Assembly: GCA_964496595.1 (NCBI GenBank)
Contig: CAZCAI010000073.1
Coordinates: 1-23,394, forward strand
Source: JAAAOZ01 sp964496595
GTDB taxonomy: Bacteria > Chloroflexota > Anaerolineae > B4-G1 > SLSP01
Length of the DNA stretch: 23,394 nucleotides
Direction: 5' to 3'
Each line of letters starts with the position of its first letter. Position 1 is the first letter of the stretch. The position numbers and the translations under genes were made by a program. The notes beneath the pieces are model-generated. The model was not told where the DNA came from and did no database searches. It saw only the letters and a program-made list of their open reading frames with translations. Of this stretch, positions 16,053 through 23,336 are shown in pieces.

Positions 16053-17141
16053 ATGCTCAGAAATCGACGCACGCTCCGCGCCCTTGGCGCTGGCATCATT
16101 ATGACGCTCCTCATCGCCGCGTACATCTCGCCGCTGTTAGCCCAAGGCGGGACGCACGTGAAGTTCGAGCCGGAAGAGACCACCATCGGCGTCGGCGAGA
16201 CGCAAGAGGTCGCGGTCGTCATCGAGAACGTGACCAATCTCGCCGGCGTGGAAATCTACATCGTCTTCGATCCCACTGTGGTCGAGGTAATGGACGCCGA
16301 TCCAGACAAAGAAGGCGTCCAAGTCGCGCGCGGGGACCTGCTGGGGCTAGGCTACGAGATCAACGAAGTCTCCGAGGGAATGATGGAGTACGTCCTGACG
16401 GTGCTAGGCCAGGAACCGGCCAGCGGCAGCGGCGAGATCATTCGCATCACCTTCCGGGGGATAGCGGAGGGATCGACGCACCTCACCTTCGATTCGGTAC
16501 TGTTAGCCGATCCGCAGAGCAGCGGCATCGGCGCTTCGATGCAAAATGGCTACATCACTGTGGGCAGCGACGAGGGTGCAGACGATGTCACGCCGCCCCC
16601 ACCGACGCCCACGCGGATCTCCCCTCCCATCGAGGAGACGCCAACGGAAGAGGCGCCGCCTTCGGCTTTACCCACGCCCACGCCGCCACCTCCTATGCCC
16701 ACACCCACGCCTCAACCCGAAGCCGTCTCTGAAGAGACACGCGCCCCTTCAGCCGCTACGGCCAACTGCGGCGAGATTCTGGGCTATCACATCGTGCGGC
16801 GCGGCGAGACGCTCTATATGATCGGGCGGGCCTACGCCACGCGCCCCGACGCCATCGCCGCGTGCAACCAACTCCTCAATCCCAGGGTGGTCCACGTCAG
16901 CAATCGCTTAGCGATCCCCAACGCGCCGTGGATTCCCACGCCCGCCGGCATCCGGGCGAATCGGCAGTTCGGCCCGCCGCAACCGCCGCCATCCTGCCGC
17001 TACATGCACACCGTCCACTATGGCGAGACGCTGACGCTGCTCAGCGCCCGCTACGGGACCACCGTCTGGCGGATCGCAGAAGCGAACCACCTCTCGAATC
17101 CCAACCTCATCATCGCGGGGCAACAGCTCTGCATCCCCTGA
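16053..17141 (+). CDS. Secreted cohesin-domain protein with two LysM repeats
   Basis: A 362-residue exported protein. Residues 1-~31 are a signal peptide: basic start (MLRNRRTLR), hydrophobic core, then a likely cleavage site before GGTHVKFEP. Residues ~33-172 form a cohesin-type beta-sandwich (EEIYIVFDPTVVEV-like strands: VEIYIVFDPTVVEV, LTVLGQEPASGSGEIIRITF). A Pro/Thr/Glu-rich linker covers ~175-235. Two LysM modules follow: ~243-290 (YHIVRRGETLYMIGRAYAT) and ~314-362 (HTVHYGETLTLLSARYGTT...GQQLCIP), each with one or two Cys. LysM binds N-acetylglucosamine polymers, so the protein probably sits on peptidoglycan or an envelope glycan and displays the cohesin. No dockerin partner lies in the window. 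AGGAG 7 nt upstream supports the start. Confidence 0.85.
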   Translation: MLRNRRTLRALGAGIIMTLLIAAYISPLLAQGGTHVKFEPEETTIGVGETQEVAVVIENVTNLAGVEIYIVFDPTVVEVMDADPDKEGVQVARGDLLGLGYEINEVSEGMMEYVLTVLGQEPASGSGEIIRITFRGIAEGSTHLTFDSVLLADPQSSGIGASMQNGYITVGSDEGADDVTPPPPTPTRISPPIEETPTEEAPPSALPTPTPPPPMPTPTPQPEAVSEETRAPSAATANCGEILGYHIVRRGETLYMIGRAYATRPDAIAACNQLLNPRVVHVSNRLAIPNAPWIPTPAGIRANRQFGPPQPPPSCRYMHTVHYGETLTLLSARYGTTVWRIAEANHLSNPNLIIAGQQLCIP

Positions 17142-17143
17142 GA

Positions 17144-17248
17144 GTAACCTACCCTTGCGAAGGTTACGCAAGTGACCTCAAACAACGCGCATCATGTCCA
17201 ACCAACGGGCTAATCTGTTGTCCAAGGCTCCCGTTAACCTTCGCAAGG
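17144..17248. repeat. Second inverted pair of CCTTCGCAAGG palindromes, between convergent genes
   Basis: GTAACCT (17144-17150) pairs with AGGTTAC (17161-17167), enclosing ACCCTTGCGA; this includes the repeat word ACCCTTGCGAAGGTT (17151-17165). The opposite-orientation word AACCTTCGCAAGG lies at 17236-17248. The pair sits in the 135-bp gap between convergent genes and may act as a bidirectional transcription end. The inner sequence differs from the pair at 12160-12265. Confidence 0.55.
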
Positions 17249-17276
17249 ATTCCCGCCGCTATCCCCCACCTTACCG

Positions 17277-18554
17277 CTATGCTTCGCTATCGCGCGGCTC
17301 CGGCAAGGTGAGGGCCAGCGGCCAGGCGAGCGCCGTCCCCACCAGCGTGATGCCAAAGAGCACGATGTAGTTCTCGTTGGTCCACGCCAGGATCAAGCCC
17401 CCCAACGCGGAAAAGAGCATCGTCACCCCATTGACCGTGTTGGTCAACCCCACGTAGGCCGGACGCTCGGCTTCCGGCGCTAACTCGAGCACGAAGGCCA
17501 TCCAACTGGGCATCAAGCCGTTCAAGGCTAAGTTCAGCACGAGGAAGACCAGCCCGTAGCCCCAGGCCAACTGATCGAGGTCCGTGATGAGCGCCGGGAT
17601 CGCCATCGCCGTGATGGGCGTCAGCATCATCAGCGCGATGCTGAAATAGATCGCCCGGCGCGTGCCCCATCTCTCGTTGACCCACGAGAAGAAGAGCGCC
17701 GCCACAATCGTGCCTATCACGCCAATCGACGTGTAGCGCCCCGCCACCTGAGGGGGTAGCTCCAGTCGCGTCAGCGCGTAGGTCATATAGAACGGCTCCG
17801 CCAACATGCTGAAGTTGAACAATTGGCGAGCGATGACGTAGCGGCGATAGTCGCTATCCTCGCGCAGCACCTGCAGGAGTTGCGGAAAGTAGTCGCGCCA
17901 CGCCGGCACATCGCGCGCGACCCGCCCCGGCGGCTCCACGATCAACGAGATTGCGATCAGAGAGACCATCAACAGCAGAAAGCCGATCAAGAAGAGCGCC
18001 GCGTAGTTGGTGGGGAACGCCAGGCCGCGATCGCTCAACATCCATTCCACGACAAATCCAGCCAGGAAGCCTAACAACCCGGCGGACATCTGCCCGACGC
18101 CCGTCAAGCGCCCGCGCCGCCGGGGCGGGATGACCTTGCTCATCAGATCGAACCACGAGACGCTGCACGTGCCATCCCCCAACCAGAACATAGTGAGGAT
18201 GAGAATCACCAGCGGGATCAGGACAGAGGGCGCCCCCGCGCCAAAGGCCCAGACCAAAATCGCCAGCGCCAACATCAACGAGCGGCTGATCATTCCCGGC
18301 ACGACCACGTAGGGCTTCTTGTAGCGTTTGTTCGCCAAATAGCGCGCGGCGAAGAGTTGTGGCAGGAACCACCCGGCCCGCTGCAAGGTCGTCGCCAGGC
18401 CGATCAGGGCCGAGGATGCGCCTAACGTGTTGAGGAAGCTGGGGATCACCGTGGTCGAACCAATGAAGGCCATCGCCACGCCGAAGAAGCAGAAGTCGGT
18501 AGCCAGGCATAAAAAATTACGTCGATAATGGGATGGATATTGAATTTCTCTCAA
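17277..18554 (-). CDS. Major facilitator superfamily transporter
   Basis: A 425-residue membrane protein with about 12 hydrophobic segments. The loop PPRRRGRLTGVGQMSAG (~152-168) is the central conserved stretch in this MFS branch, and an MFS-like NERWGTRRAIYFS loop occurs in the second half. It is not closely similar to the MFS protein at 3336-4583. No substrate can be assigned. The start has GGAG about 8 nt upstream on the minus strand. It lies downstream of the PMT-type glycosyltransferase on the same strand, separated by 145 bp. Confidence 0.85.
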   Translation of the reverse strand: MREIQYPSHYRRNFLCLATDFCFFGVAMAFIGSTTVIPSFLNTLGASSALIGLATTLQRAGWFLPQLFAARYLANKRYKKPYVVVPGMISRSLMLALAILVWAFGAGAPSVLIPLVILILTMFWLGDGTCSVSWFDLMSKVIPPRRRGRLTGVGQMSAGLLGFLAGFVVEWMLSDRGLAFPTNYAALFLIGFLLLMVSLIAISLIVEPPGRVARDVPAWRDYFPQLLQVLREDSDYRRYVIARQLFNFSMLAEPFYMTYALTRLELPPQVAGRYTSIGVIGTIVAALFFSWVNERWGTRRAIYFSIALMMLTPITAMAIPALITDLDQLAWGYGLVFLVLNLALNGLMPSWMAFVLELAPEAERPAYVGLTNTVNGVTMLFSALGGLILAWTNENYIVLFGITLVGTALAWPLALTLPEPRDSEA

Positions 18555-18605
18555 TGAAATTGCTCCGTTATAAGCTTTGAAAAACGCCGCGCCGCTAGCG
18601 CTCCG

Positions 18606-18637
18606 AGGCTGACTACGAACCAGGCTGACTACGAGCC
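18606..18637. repeat. 16-bp tandem direct repeat
   Basis: AGGCTGACTACGAACC (18606-18621) is followed immediately by AGGCTGACTACGAGCC (18622-18637), one mismatch in 16. It lies in the 145-bp gap between the two minus-strand genes, where no gene is seen. Confidence 0.8.
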
Positions 18638-18699
18638 AAGAAAGCAGGCGCGCGCGACCGAGACGAGGAGGGAGTTCTCCGGCAGGCCAATAGACCTAC

Positions 18700-20223
18700 T
18701 TACCGCAATCGATAGTGATAGAGCGAGACGCGGTGATAGTGCTGCGCCGAGGGCGCCTCGCCGTGGGCATCCAGCCAGGCTTTGACCAGCTCGCGCTCGT
18801 CCCAGAGGAGCGCCTCGGAGTAGATGAGCCACACCTCATCGTGGCCCTCGGTCAGGCGCGCCATCTCCTGATCCACATACGCCGCGCCGACCTGATACTC
18901 GCCAGAGGGCAGCCGCCAGTTGGAGAAGGGCGCGGCCTCCCAGGGTCTTAAAGGCGCCGTCAGGTAATAATCCACCACGTAGTGGTTGTACGGGATCTGG
19001 AAGAGCAACAGCTCATCCGGCTCCCGATGTTCGGCTAAATAGCGACTGGCTTTATTAAATTCGGGCTTGATGGGATGGGTCGCTTGGGCATGGAGCACCC
19101 GGCCATTCGCGCCGATCACGAGCAGCAGGAGCAACGGCGTGATCCACGCGGGCGCGATCTTCTGGAGCCGCGCGCATCCGGCGCCGATGAGAAAGTAGAA
19201 GGCGGGCGCGCACCAGATGAGGTAGCGATCGGTGAAGAGCGGGCCGTGGAGCAGCGAGACGCCCCAGAGCAACAGGAGCGGCAGGCTCATCCACGCCAAC
19301 AGCCGCACGAGGACGCGCACGCGCCGGCGCAGCAGCAGATCGATCAGGCCGACGAGCGCCAATCCGCCGAAGAGGGCGAACAGGGCACGCTGCCACGTTA
19401 GCATCGCAGGCAGGGGGAGAGTGGCCCACATCCCGCTGCTCCATCCGCTGAAGAGAATCTCGATCATCTGACGCAGTGTGTACGCCGGGAAGCCCGTCTC
19501 ACGCTGCTGGAGGAGCAGCGGCGCTTGCCAGCGCAACAGCGGCAGGGAGATGAGGCCGATCACCAGGAGCAGCGCCGCGATCCCGCCGACGGTGCGCCAG
19601 TCGCCGCGCACGTGGGTCAGCCCCCAGATCATCGCGACGGGGACGATCAGCGGCGCAAGGATGTGGCTGTAGACCGCGAGGCCCAGCGCGCCGACGGCGA
19701 CGATCAGCCAGGCCCAGCGCCGGCGCTCGGAGGCGCGATCCACCGCGTAGAGGATGATCAGCGCCAACATCGGCCACCAGGTGTACATCTTGACCTCCTG
19801 GGCGTACCAGACGAGGTAGGGCGCGGCGGCGGCCATCAGGGCTGACCAGGCGGCGGCGCGCGCGCCTAAGAGGCGCCGGCCCAGCGCATAGACCAGCGCC
19901 ACGCCGACGACGCCCCACAGCAGCGAGAAGTAGCGCAGCGCGAAGACCGATTCGCCGGCTAAGGTGATCCAGCCGCGCAGGAGCGCCTGGTAGAGCGAGC
20001 CGTTCCAGCCGGGCCGGGTGAAATTTTCCAGCAGCGTATCCCACGATTGGAGCGCAAAGCGCCATTGATCAACTTCATCGCGCCACACACCTTGCGCATC
20101 CAACGCGATGACGCGCGCAAAGAAGGCCAATCCCAACAGCCAGATCCACCAAATCCACCTTAAAAAAGAAACCGGGGAGTTTTCGCGTGGTTTATAATGA
20201 CGTTCTAACATTTTCAAATCCAT
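18700..20223 (-). CDS. PMT/ArnT-type polyprenyl-phosphate-dependent glycosyltransferase
   Basis: A 507-residue GT-C-fold membrane protein with about ten hydrophobic segments. The family hallmark is an acidic DE pair in the first outer loop after helix 1, here GVWRDEVDQW (~46-55). A following PYLVWYAQEVKMYTWW stretch (~139-154) is typical of dolichyl/undecaprenyl-phosphate-sugar transferases. It would act on the outer side of the membrane, moving a sugar from a lipid-phosphate donor to a protein, lipid or glycan. The start is the ATG at 20223 (complement). It has no Shine-Dalgarno; a candidate -10 lies so close that the message may be almost leaderless. The next in-frame Met is codon 5. Confidence 0.85.
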   Translation of the reverse strand: MDLKMLERHYKPRENSPVSFLRWIWWIWLLGLAFFARVIALDAQGVWRDEVDQWRFALQSWDTLLENFTRPGWNGSLYQALLRGWITLAGESVFALRYFSLLWGVVGVALVYALGRRLLGARAAAWSALMAAAAPYLVWYAQEVKMYTWWPMLALIILYAVDRASERRRWAWLIVAVGALGLAVYSHILAPLIVPVAMIWGLTHVRGDWRTVGGIAALLLVIGLISLPLLRWQAPLLLQQRETGFPAYTLRQMIEILFSGWSSGMWATLPLPAMLTWQRALFALFGGLALVGLIDLLLRRRVRVLVRLLAWMSLPLLLLWGVSLLHGPLFTDRYLIWCAPAFYFLIGAGCARLQKIAPAWITPLLLLLVIGANGRVLHAQATHPIKPEFNKASRYLAEHREPDELLLFQIPYNHYVVDYYLTAPLRPWEAAPFSNWRLPSGEYQVGAAYVDQEMARLTEGHDEVWLIYSEALLWDERELVKAWLDAHGEAPSAQHYHRVSLYHYRLR

Positions 20224-20231
20224 TGTGTTAC

Positions 20232-20259
20232 ACTATAGTACAAATGATAAAAACGGCAA
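20232..20259 (-). promoter_or_regulatory. Candidate promoter of the PMT-type glycosyltransferase
   Basis: Read on the minus strand, TTGCCG (20259-20254) and TATAGT (20237-20232) are 16 nt apart; the -10 matches 5 of 6. Transcription would start within a few nt of the ATG at 20223. The -10 is part of a palindromic ACTATAGT, and the -35 overlaps the first unit of the 24-bp tandem repeat. Confidence 0.35.
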
Positions 20260-20318
20260 AGCAACAAATGGACAAACCGGCAAAGCAACAAATGGACAAA
20301 CCGGCAAAGCAACAAATG
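20254..20318. repeat. 24-bp tandem repeat, 2.7 copies, between divergent genes
   Basis: The unit CGGCAAAGCAACAAATGGACAAAC is shown by position: copies at 20254-20277 and 20278-20301, and a 17-nt partial at 20302-20318, all identical where they overlap. The array ends just before the polyferredoxin ribosome binding site. It may be an operator array or simple slipped repeat. Confidence 0.9.
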
Positions 20319-20320
20319 TG

Positions 20321-20326
20321 AGGAGG
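20321..20326 (+). promoter_or_regulatory. Ribosome binding site of the polyferredoxin
   Basis: Perfect AGGAGG, 8 nt before the ATG at 20335, immediately after the tandem repeat. Confidence 0.85.
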
Positions 20327-20334
20327 CGAATGTA

Positions 20335-20760
20335 ATGAAGGTACTGGCTTTTCATCCTGAGCGATGTGACGGCACGCGCGCGTGTGAGGTCAAATGCGCG
20401 CAGACCTGGTTCAAGGTCGATGACGCGGAGAAATCGAGCATCCGCATCCGCGCGACCGACGGGGGCTTCGCGGCGGAGTTCTGCATCCAATGCGGCGCAT
20501 GCGTCGAGGTCTGCCTCACCAACGCGCTGACGCAGGATCGCAATGGCGTGATCCACGTCAACAAGCGGCTCTGCGTGGGCTGTATGTCGTGCGTGGGATT
20601 TTGCCCTTACGGCGTGATGTATTATGATACGGAGGAGGCGGTGACGTTCAAGTGCGTCGCCTGCGGGCAGTGCGTCAAGGCATGCCCCAACGACGCGCTC
20701 GAAATCGTGGAGGTGGACGAGGTCTCCACGGATCTATGGCAGGGCGTCGTGCCGGGGTAG
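20335..20760 (+). CDS. Polyferredoxin, electron-transfer partner of the AOR-family enzyme
   Basis: A 141-residue soluble iron-sulfur protein with 15 cysteines. Three complete CxxCxxCxxxC motifs lie at Cys50-60, Cys80-90 and Cys107-117. An N-terminal fourth set, Cys11, Cys17, Cys21, lacks the second ligand: Thr14 stands where Cys is expected. It may hold a 3Fe-4S cluster, borrow a ligand, or be empty; Cys pairing between sets is likely, as in HycB/CooF/AorA-type proteins. It lies 223 bp upstream of the AOR gene in the same direction, so it most likely passes electrons to or from the tungsten enzyme. Small Fe-S partners of this kind are known for bacterial AORs (AorA). Confidence 0.85.
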   Translation: MKVLAFHPERCDGTRACEVKCAQTWFKVDDAEKSSIRIRATDGGFAAEFCIQCGACVEVCLTNALTQDRNGVIHVNKRLCVGCMSCVGFCPYGVMYYDTEEAVTFKCVACGQCVKACPNDALEIVEVDEVSTDLWQGVVPG

Positions 20761-20806
20761 AAACTTTCCTAACCCTTGATAGGCTCCACTGAAAAAAGCT
20801 AAAGGG

Positions 20807-20925
20807 TCTCGCAAAGCCGCAAAGACGCTAAGGGAAAATAAGGTAAAGGTTAATTTTCGTGATCAGAGATGGCGATATGATGAGTAAAATTAAAAAACTT
20901 GGCGACTTTGCGTCTTGGCGTGAGA
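20807..20925. repeat. 119-bp element with ~27-bp inverted terminal repeats
   Basis: The left arm TCTCGCAAAGCCGCAAAG... (20807-20832) and the complement of the right arm (20898-20925, beginning TCTCACGCCAAGACGCAAAG) align with a 2-nt gap and four mismatches. The core GCAAAGACGC word is common in dispersed bacterial repeats. It lies in the 223-bp gap 20761-20983; no gene seen there. Confidence 0.65.
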
Positions 20926-20974
20926 TAGTTCCTTTCTTTCAGGAAAGCTGTAATGATCCAAGCATGAATCTTAT

Positions 20975-20980
20975 GGAGGT
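20975..20980 (+). promoter_or_regulatory. Ribosome binding site of the AOR gene
   Basis: GGAGGT, only 3 nt before the ATG at 20984. The spacing is shorter than usual, but no better in-frame start is present. Confidence 0.5.
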
Positions 20981-20983
20981 ACT

Positions 20984-23128
20984 ATGAGCGAACACAATTT
21001 ACAAGTCTTAGCAGCATTCGATTATGACGTCCCAACCGTTGAGCATGGCTACACGGGACAGACGCTATACGTGAACGTGGACAGCGGCGAGGTGCAAGCG
21101 AGGCCCGTCACCGAGGATATGAAGGAGAAGTTCATCGGCGGGCGGGGCTTCGATCTGTGGCTGCTGTGGCACGGCGTGGAGGACGACACCGACTGGGATG
21201 ATCCCGAAAATGAGATCGTCATCGCCTCCGGCCCGTGCGGCGGCACCACGCAATATCCCGGCTCCGGCAAATCCATCGCGGTGACAATCTCGCCGCTGAC
21301 GCATATCCCCATCGACAGCAACGCGGGCGGCCACTTCGGCCCCTACCTCAAGTTTGCCGGCTGGGACGCCATCGAGGTGCAGGGCAAGGCCGAGGACGAG
21401 GTCATCGTCTACATCGACGGCCCGGCGGGCAAGGTGCAGGTGCTGACCGCGCCGGAGGATTGCCCCACCGATACGCACATGTTAGGGCACTGGATGATGG
21501 AGCATTTCGCCGCTAACGAAAGAGACAAGCAACAGCTCTCCTTCGTCAGCGCCGGGACGGGGTCGGATCACACGCTGATGGGCTGTCTCAACTTCAGCCT
21601 CTACGACCGGCGACGCCAGGATCTGCGCTACAAGCAGGCGGGGCGCGGCGGGATCGGGACGGTGCTGCGCGATAAGAAGATCAAGGCCGTGATTGTCAAG
21701 AGTCCGCCCGTGCGCGGCGATTCCAATCGGCCGGCGGATATGGCGCGCCTCGCGGAGACCGGCGCAGAGATGCAGCGCGAGGTCGCGACCTATGATCCCC
21801 AGCAAAATCACATGCGCACCAGCGGCACCTCCTACCTGGTGGAGATTATGAACGATTATGATCTGCTCCCGGTCCACAACTTCAAGTTTGGACGTCATCC
21901 CAAGGCAGAAAATATCAAGCGCGAGGTGTGGGAGGAACGCTACACGCAGGGCATCCCGGATGGCTGCTGGTACGGCTGCACCGTCGCGTGCGCCCACGCC
22001 GTCGATGGCTACGAGGTGCGCACCGGCCCGTACAAGGGCCAGACCGTCATCGTCGATGGCCCGGAATACGAGACCATCGCCGGTTGCGGTTCCAACTGCG
22101 GCATCTTCGAGCCGTGGTATCTGCTGGAATCCAATTTCTACTGCGATACCTACGGCATCGACACGATTTCTTTCGGCACCGGCATGGCCTTCGTGATGGA
22201 GTGCTACGAGGCGGGCATCCTGGATAAGGAGAAGACCGGCGGGCTGGAGCTGACCTTCGGCAACGCGGAGGACGCGATAGAGGTGCTACATCAGATGGCG
22301 CGCGGCGAGGGCTTCGGCCTGATCTTCGGCCAGGGCAGCCGCAGGATGAAGGATTATTTCGTGGAGCACTTCGGCGCGGATCGCGACTTCGTTGAGGACA
22401 TCGCGATGGAGGCCAAGGGCCTGGAGTACTCGGAGTATATGACCAAGGAATCGCTGGCGCAGCAGGGCGGCTACGGTCTGACGAACAAAGGCCCGCAGCA
22501 CGATGAGGCGTGGCTGATCTTTATGGATATGGTGAACAACGAGCTGCCCACCTTCGAGGACAAGGCCGAGGCGCTGCACTACTTCCCGATGTGGCGCACG
22601 TGGTTCGGGCTGTGCGGCTTCTGCAAGCTGCCCTGGAACGACGTCGTCCATCCCAAGAACAAGACCGCCGATGAGCCGCAGAAGATCCCCCACCACGTCG
22701 AGAATTACCGCCAGATCTTTATGGGCGTCACCGGCCAGGAAGTCACCACCGAGGATCTGATCACCCAATCGGAGCGCGTCTACAACTTCCAGCGCGTCTT
22801 CAACATCCGGCTGGGCCGCGGACTGCGCGCCAACGACGCGATCCCCTACCGTTCGGTCGGGCCGGTCACCGAGGAGGAGTACACATCGCGCCAGGAGCGT
22901 TACGACAAGCAACTCCGCGAGTGGCTCGATCTCGACCCGGAGGCGATGACGTTGGAGGAGAAGATGGTCGCGCATCGCGAGCACCGCACGCAGCAGTACG
23001 AGCACCTCATCGACGCGGTCTATGAGCGCCGAGGCTGGACGAACAACGGCGTCCCCACCCCGGAGAAGCTAGCCTCGCTGGGCGTCGATTATCCAGAGGT
23101 GCTGGCGGTGGTGGAGAAGCATTTGTAA
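20984..23128 (+). CDS. Aldehyde ferredoxin oxidoreductase (AOR) family tungsten/molybdenum enzyme
   Basis: A 714-residue cytoplasmic oxidoreductase, longer than typical AORs (~600). Family signatures: FIGGRGFDLWLLW (~46-58), GPCGGTTQYPGSGKS (~84-98), SNAGGHFGPYLKFAGWDAIEVQGKA (part, ~111-135), AGRGGIGTVLRDKKIKA (~217-233) and the domain 2/3 GPEYETIAGCGSNCGIF (~359-375). It binds one 4Fe-4S cluster near bis-molybdopterin W or Mo. Probable ligands are Cys328, Cys332, Cys336 and a distal Cys544 or Cys547. The first three are spaced C-x3-C-x3-C, not the C-x2-C-x3-C of archaeal AORs, so it may belong to another branch (e.g. BamB-like or bacterial Aor). The adjacent polyferredoxin supplies electron transfer. 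Reaction: aldehyde oxidation or carboxylic acid reduction with ferredoxin is the family rule; substrate unknown. Confidence 0.9.
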   Translation: MSEHNLQVLAAFDYDVPTVEHGYTGQTLYVNVDSGEVQARPVTEDMKEKFIGGRGFDLWLLWHGVEDDTDWDDPENEIVIASGPCGGTTQYPGSGKSIAVTISPLTHIPIDSNAGGHFGPYLKFAGWDAIEVQGKAEDEVIVYIDGPAGKVQVLTAPEDCPTDTHMLGHWMMEHFAANERDKQQLSFVSAGTGSDHTLMGCLNFSLYDRRRQDLRYKQAGRGGIGTVLRDKKIKAVIVKSPPVRGDSNRPADMARLAETGAEMQREVATYDPQQNHMRTSGTSYLVEIMNDYDLLPVHNFKFGRHPKAENIKREVWEERYTQGIPDGCWYGCTVACAHAVDGYEVRTGPYKGQTVIVDGPEYETIAGCGSNCGIFEPWYLLESNFYCDTYGIDTISFGTGMAFVMECYEAGILDKEKTGGLELTFGNAEDAIEVLHQMARGEGFGLIFGQGSRRMKDYFVEHFGADRDFVEDIAMEAKGLEYSEYMTKESLAQQGGYGLTNKGPQHDEAWLIFMDMVNNELPTFEDKAEALHYFPMWRTWFGLCGFCKLPWNDVVHPKNKTADEPQKIPHHVENYRQIFMGVTGQEVTTEDLITQSERVYNFQRVFNIRLGRGLRANDAIPYRSVGPVTEEEYTSRQERYDKQLREWLDLDPEAMTLEEKMVAHREHRTQQYEHLIDAVYERRGWTNNGVPTPEKLASLGVDYPEVLAVVEKHL

Positions 23129-23156
23129 GAAGTTGAAAGTTGGAAGTTGAAAGTTG
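23129..23156 (+). repeat. Perfect 14-bp tandem repeat after the AOR stop
   Basis: GAAGTTGAAAGTTG occurs twice back to back (23129-23142, 23143-23156). A related GGTTGAAAGTT recurs at ~23298. Confidence 0.85.
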
Positions 23157-23161
23157 GTTAC

Positions 23162-23285
23162 TGTGTCACAAAGTCTTCGCCACTTGGCCCCCTGGCTCCA
23201 AGGGGATTGTCAAATCCCCGCCTAACCGCCGGATTTAGCAATCCGGCGAGAGCCTATCACGACATGGCGAATACTTTGAGACACA
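23162..23285. mobile_element. MITE-like 124-bp element with 21-bp terminal inverted repeats
   Basis: The left end TGTGTCACAAAGTCTTCGCCA (23162-23182, first 20 bases shown by positions) matches the reverse complement of 23265-23285 at 19 of 21 positions. Inside are two perfect hairpins: GGGGATT/AATCCCC around 23202-23219 and GCCGGATT/AATCCGGC (23228-23247, loop TAGC). It has no coding capacity. No clear target-site duplication flanks it. It could be a miniature transposable element or a structured 3' region of the AOR message. Confidence 0.6.
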
Positions 23286-23336
23286 AGCAAAGTTGCAGGT
23301 TGAAAGTTAAAAAGGTGCAACGCACTTGTCTCGATC

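Noticed and set aside
15872..16732. Plus-strand open frame of 286 codons over the cohesin-LysM gene
   Set aside because: Arg/His-rich off-frame reading; the 16053 frame has a signal peptide, domains and a ribosome binding site.
17142..17276. Small gene between convergent genes
   Set aside because: No frame with a ribosome binding site and coding-like composition; only palindromes are seen.
20254..20318. CRISPR array
   Set aside because: Units are directly tandem with no spacers, fewer than three copies, and no cas genes are near.
22286..23005. Minus-strand open frame of 239 codons
   Set aside because: Antisense shadow of the AOR gene, no domain recognised.
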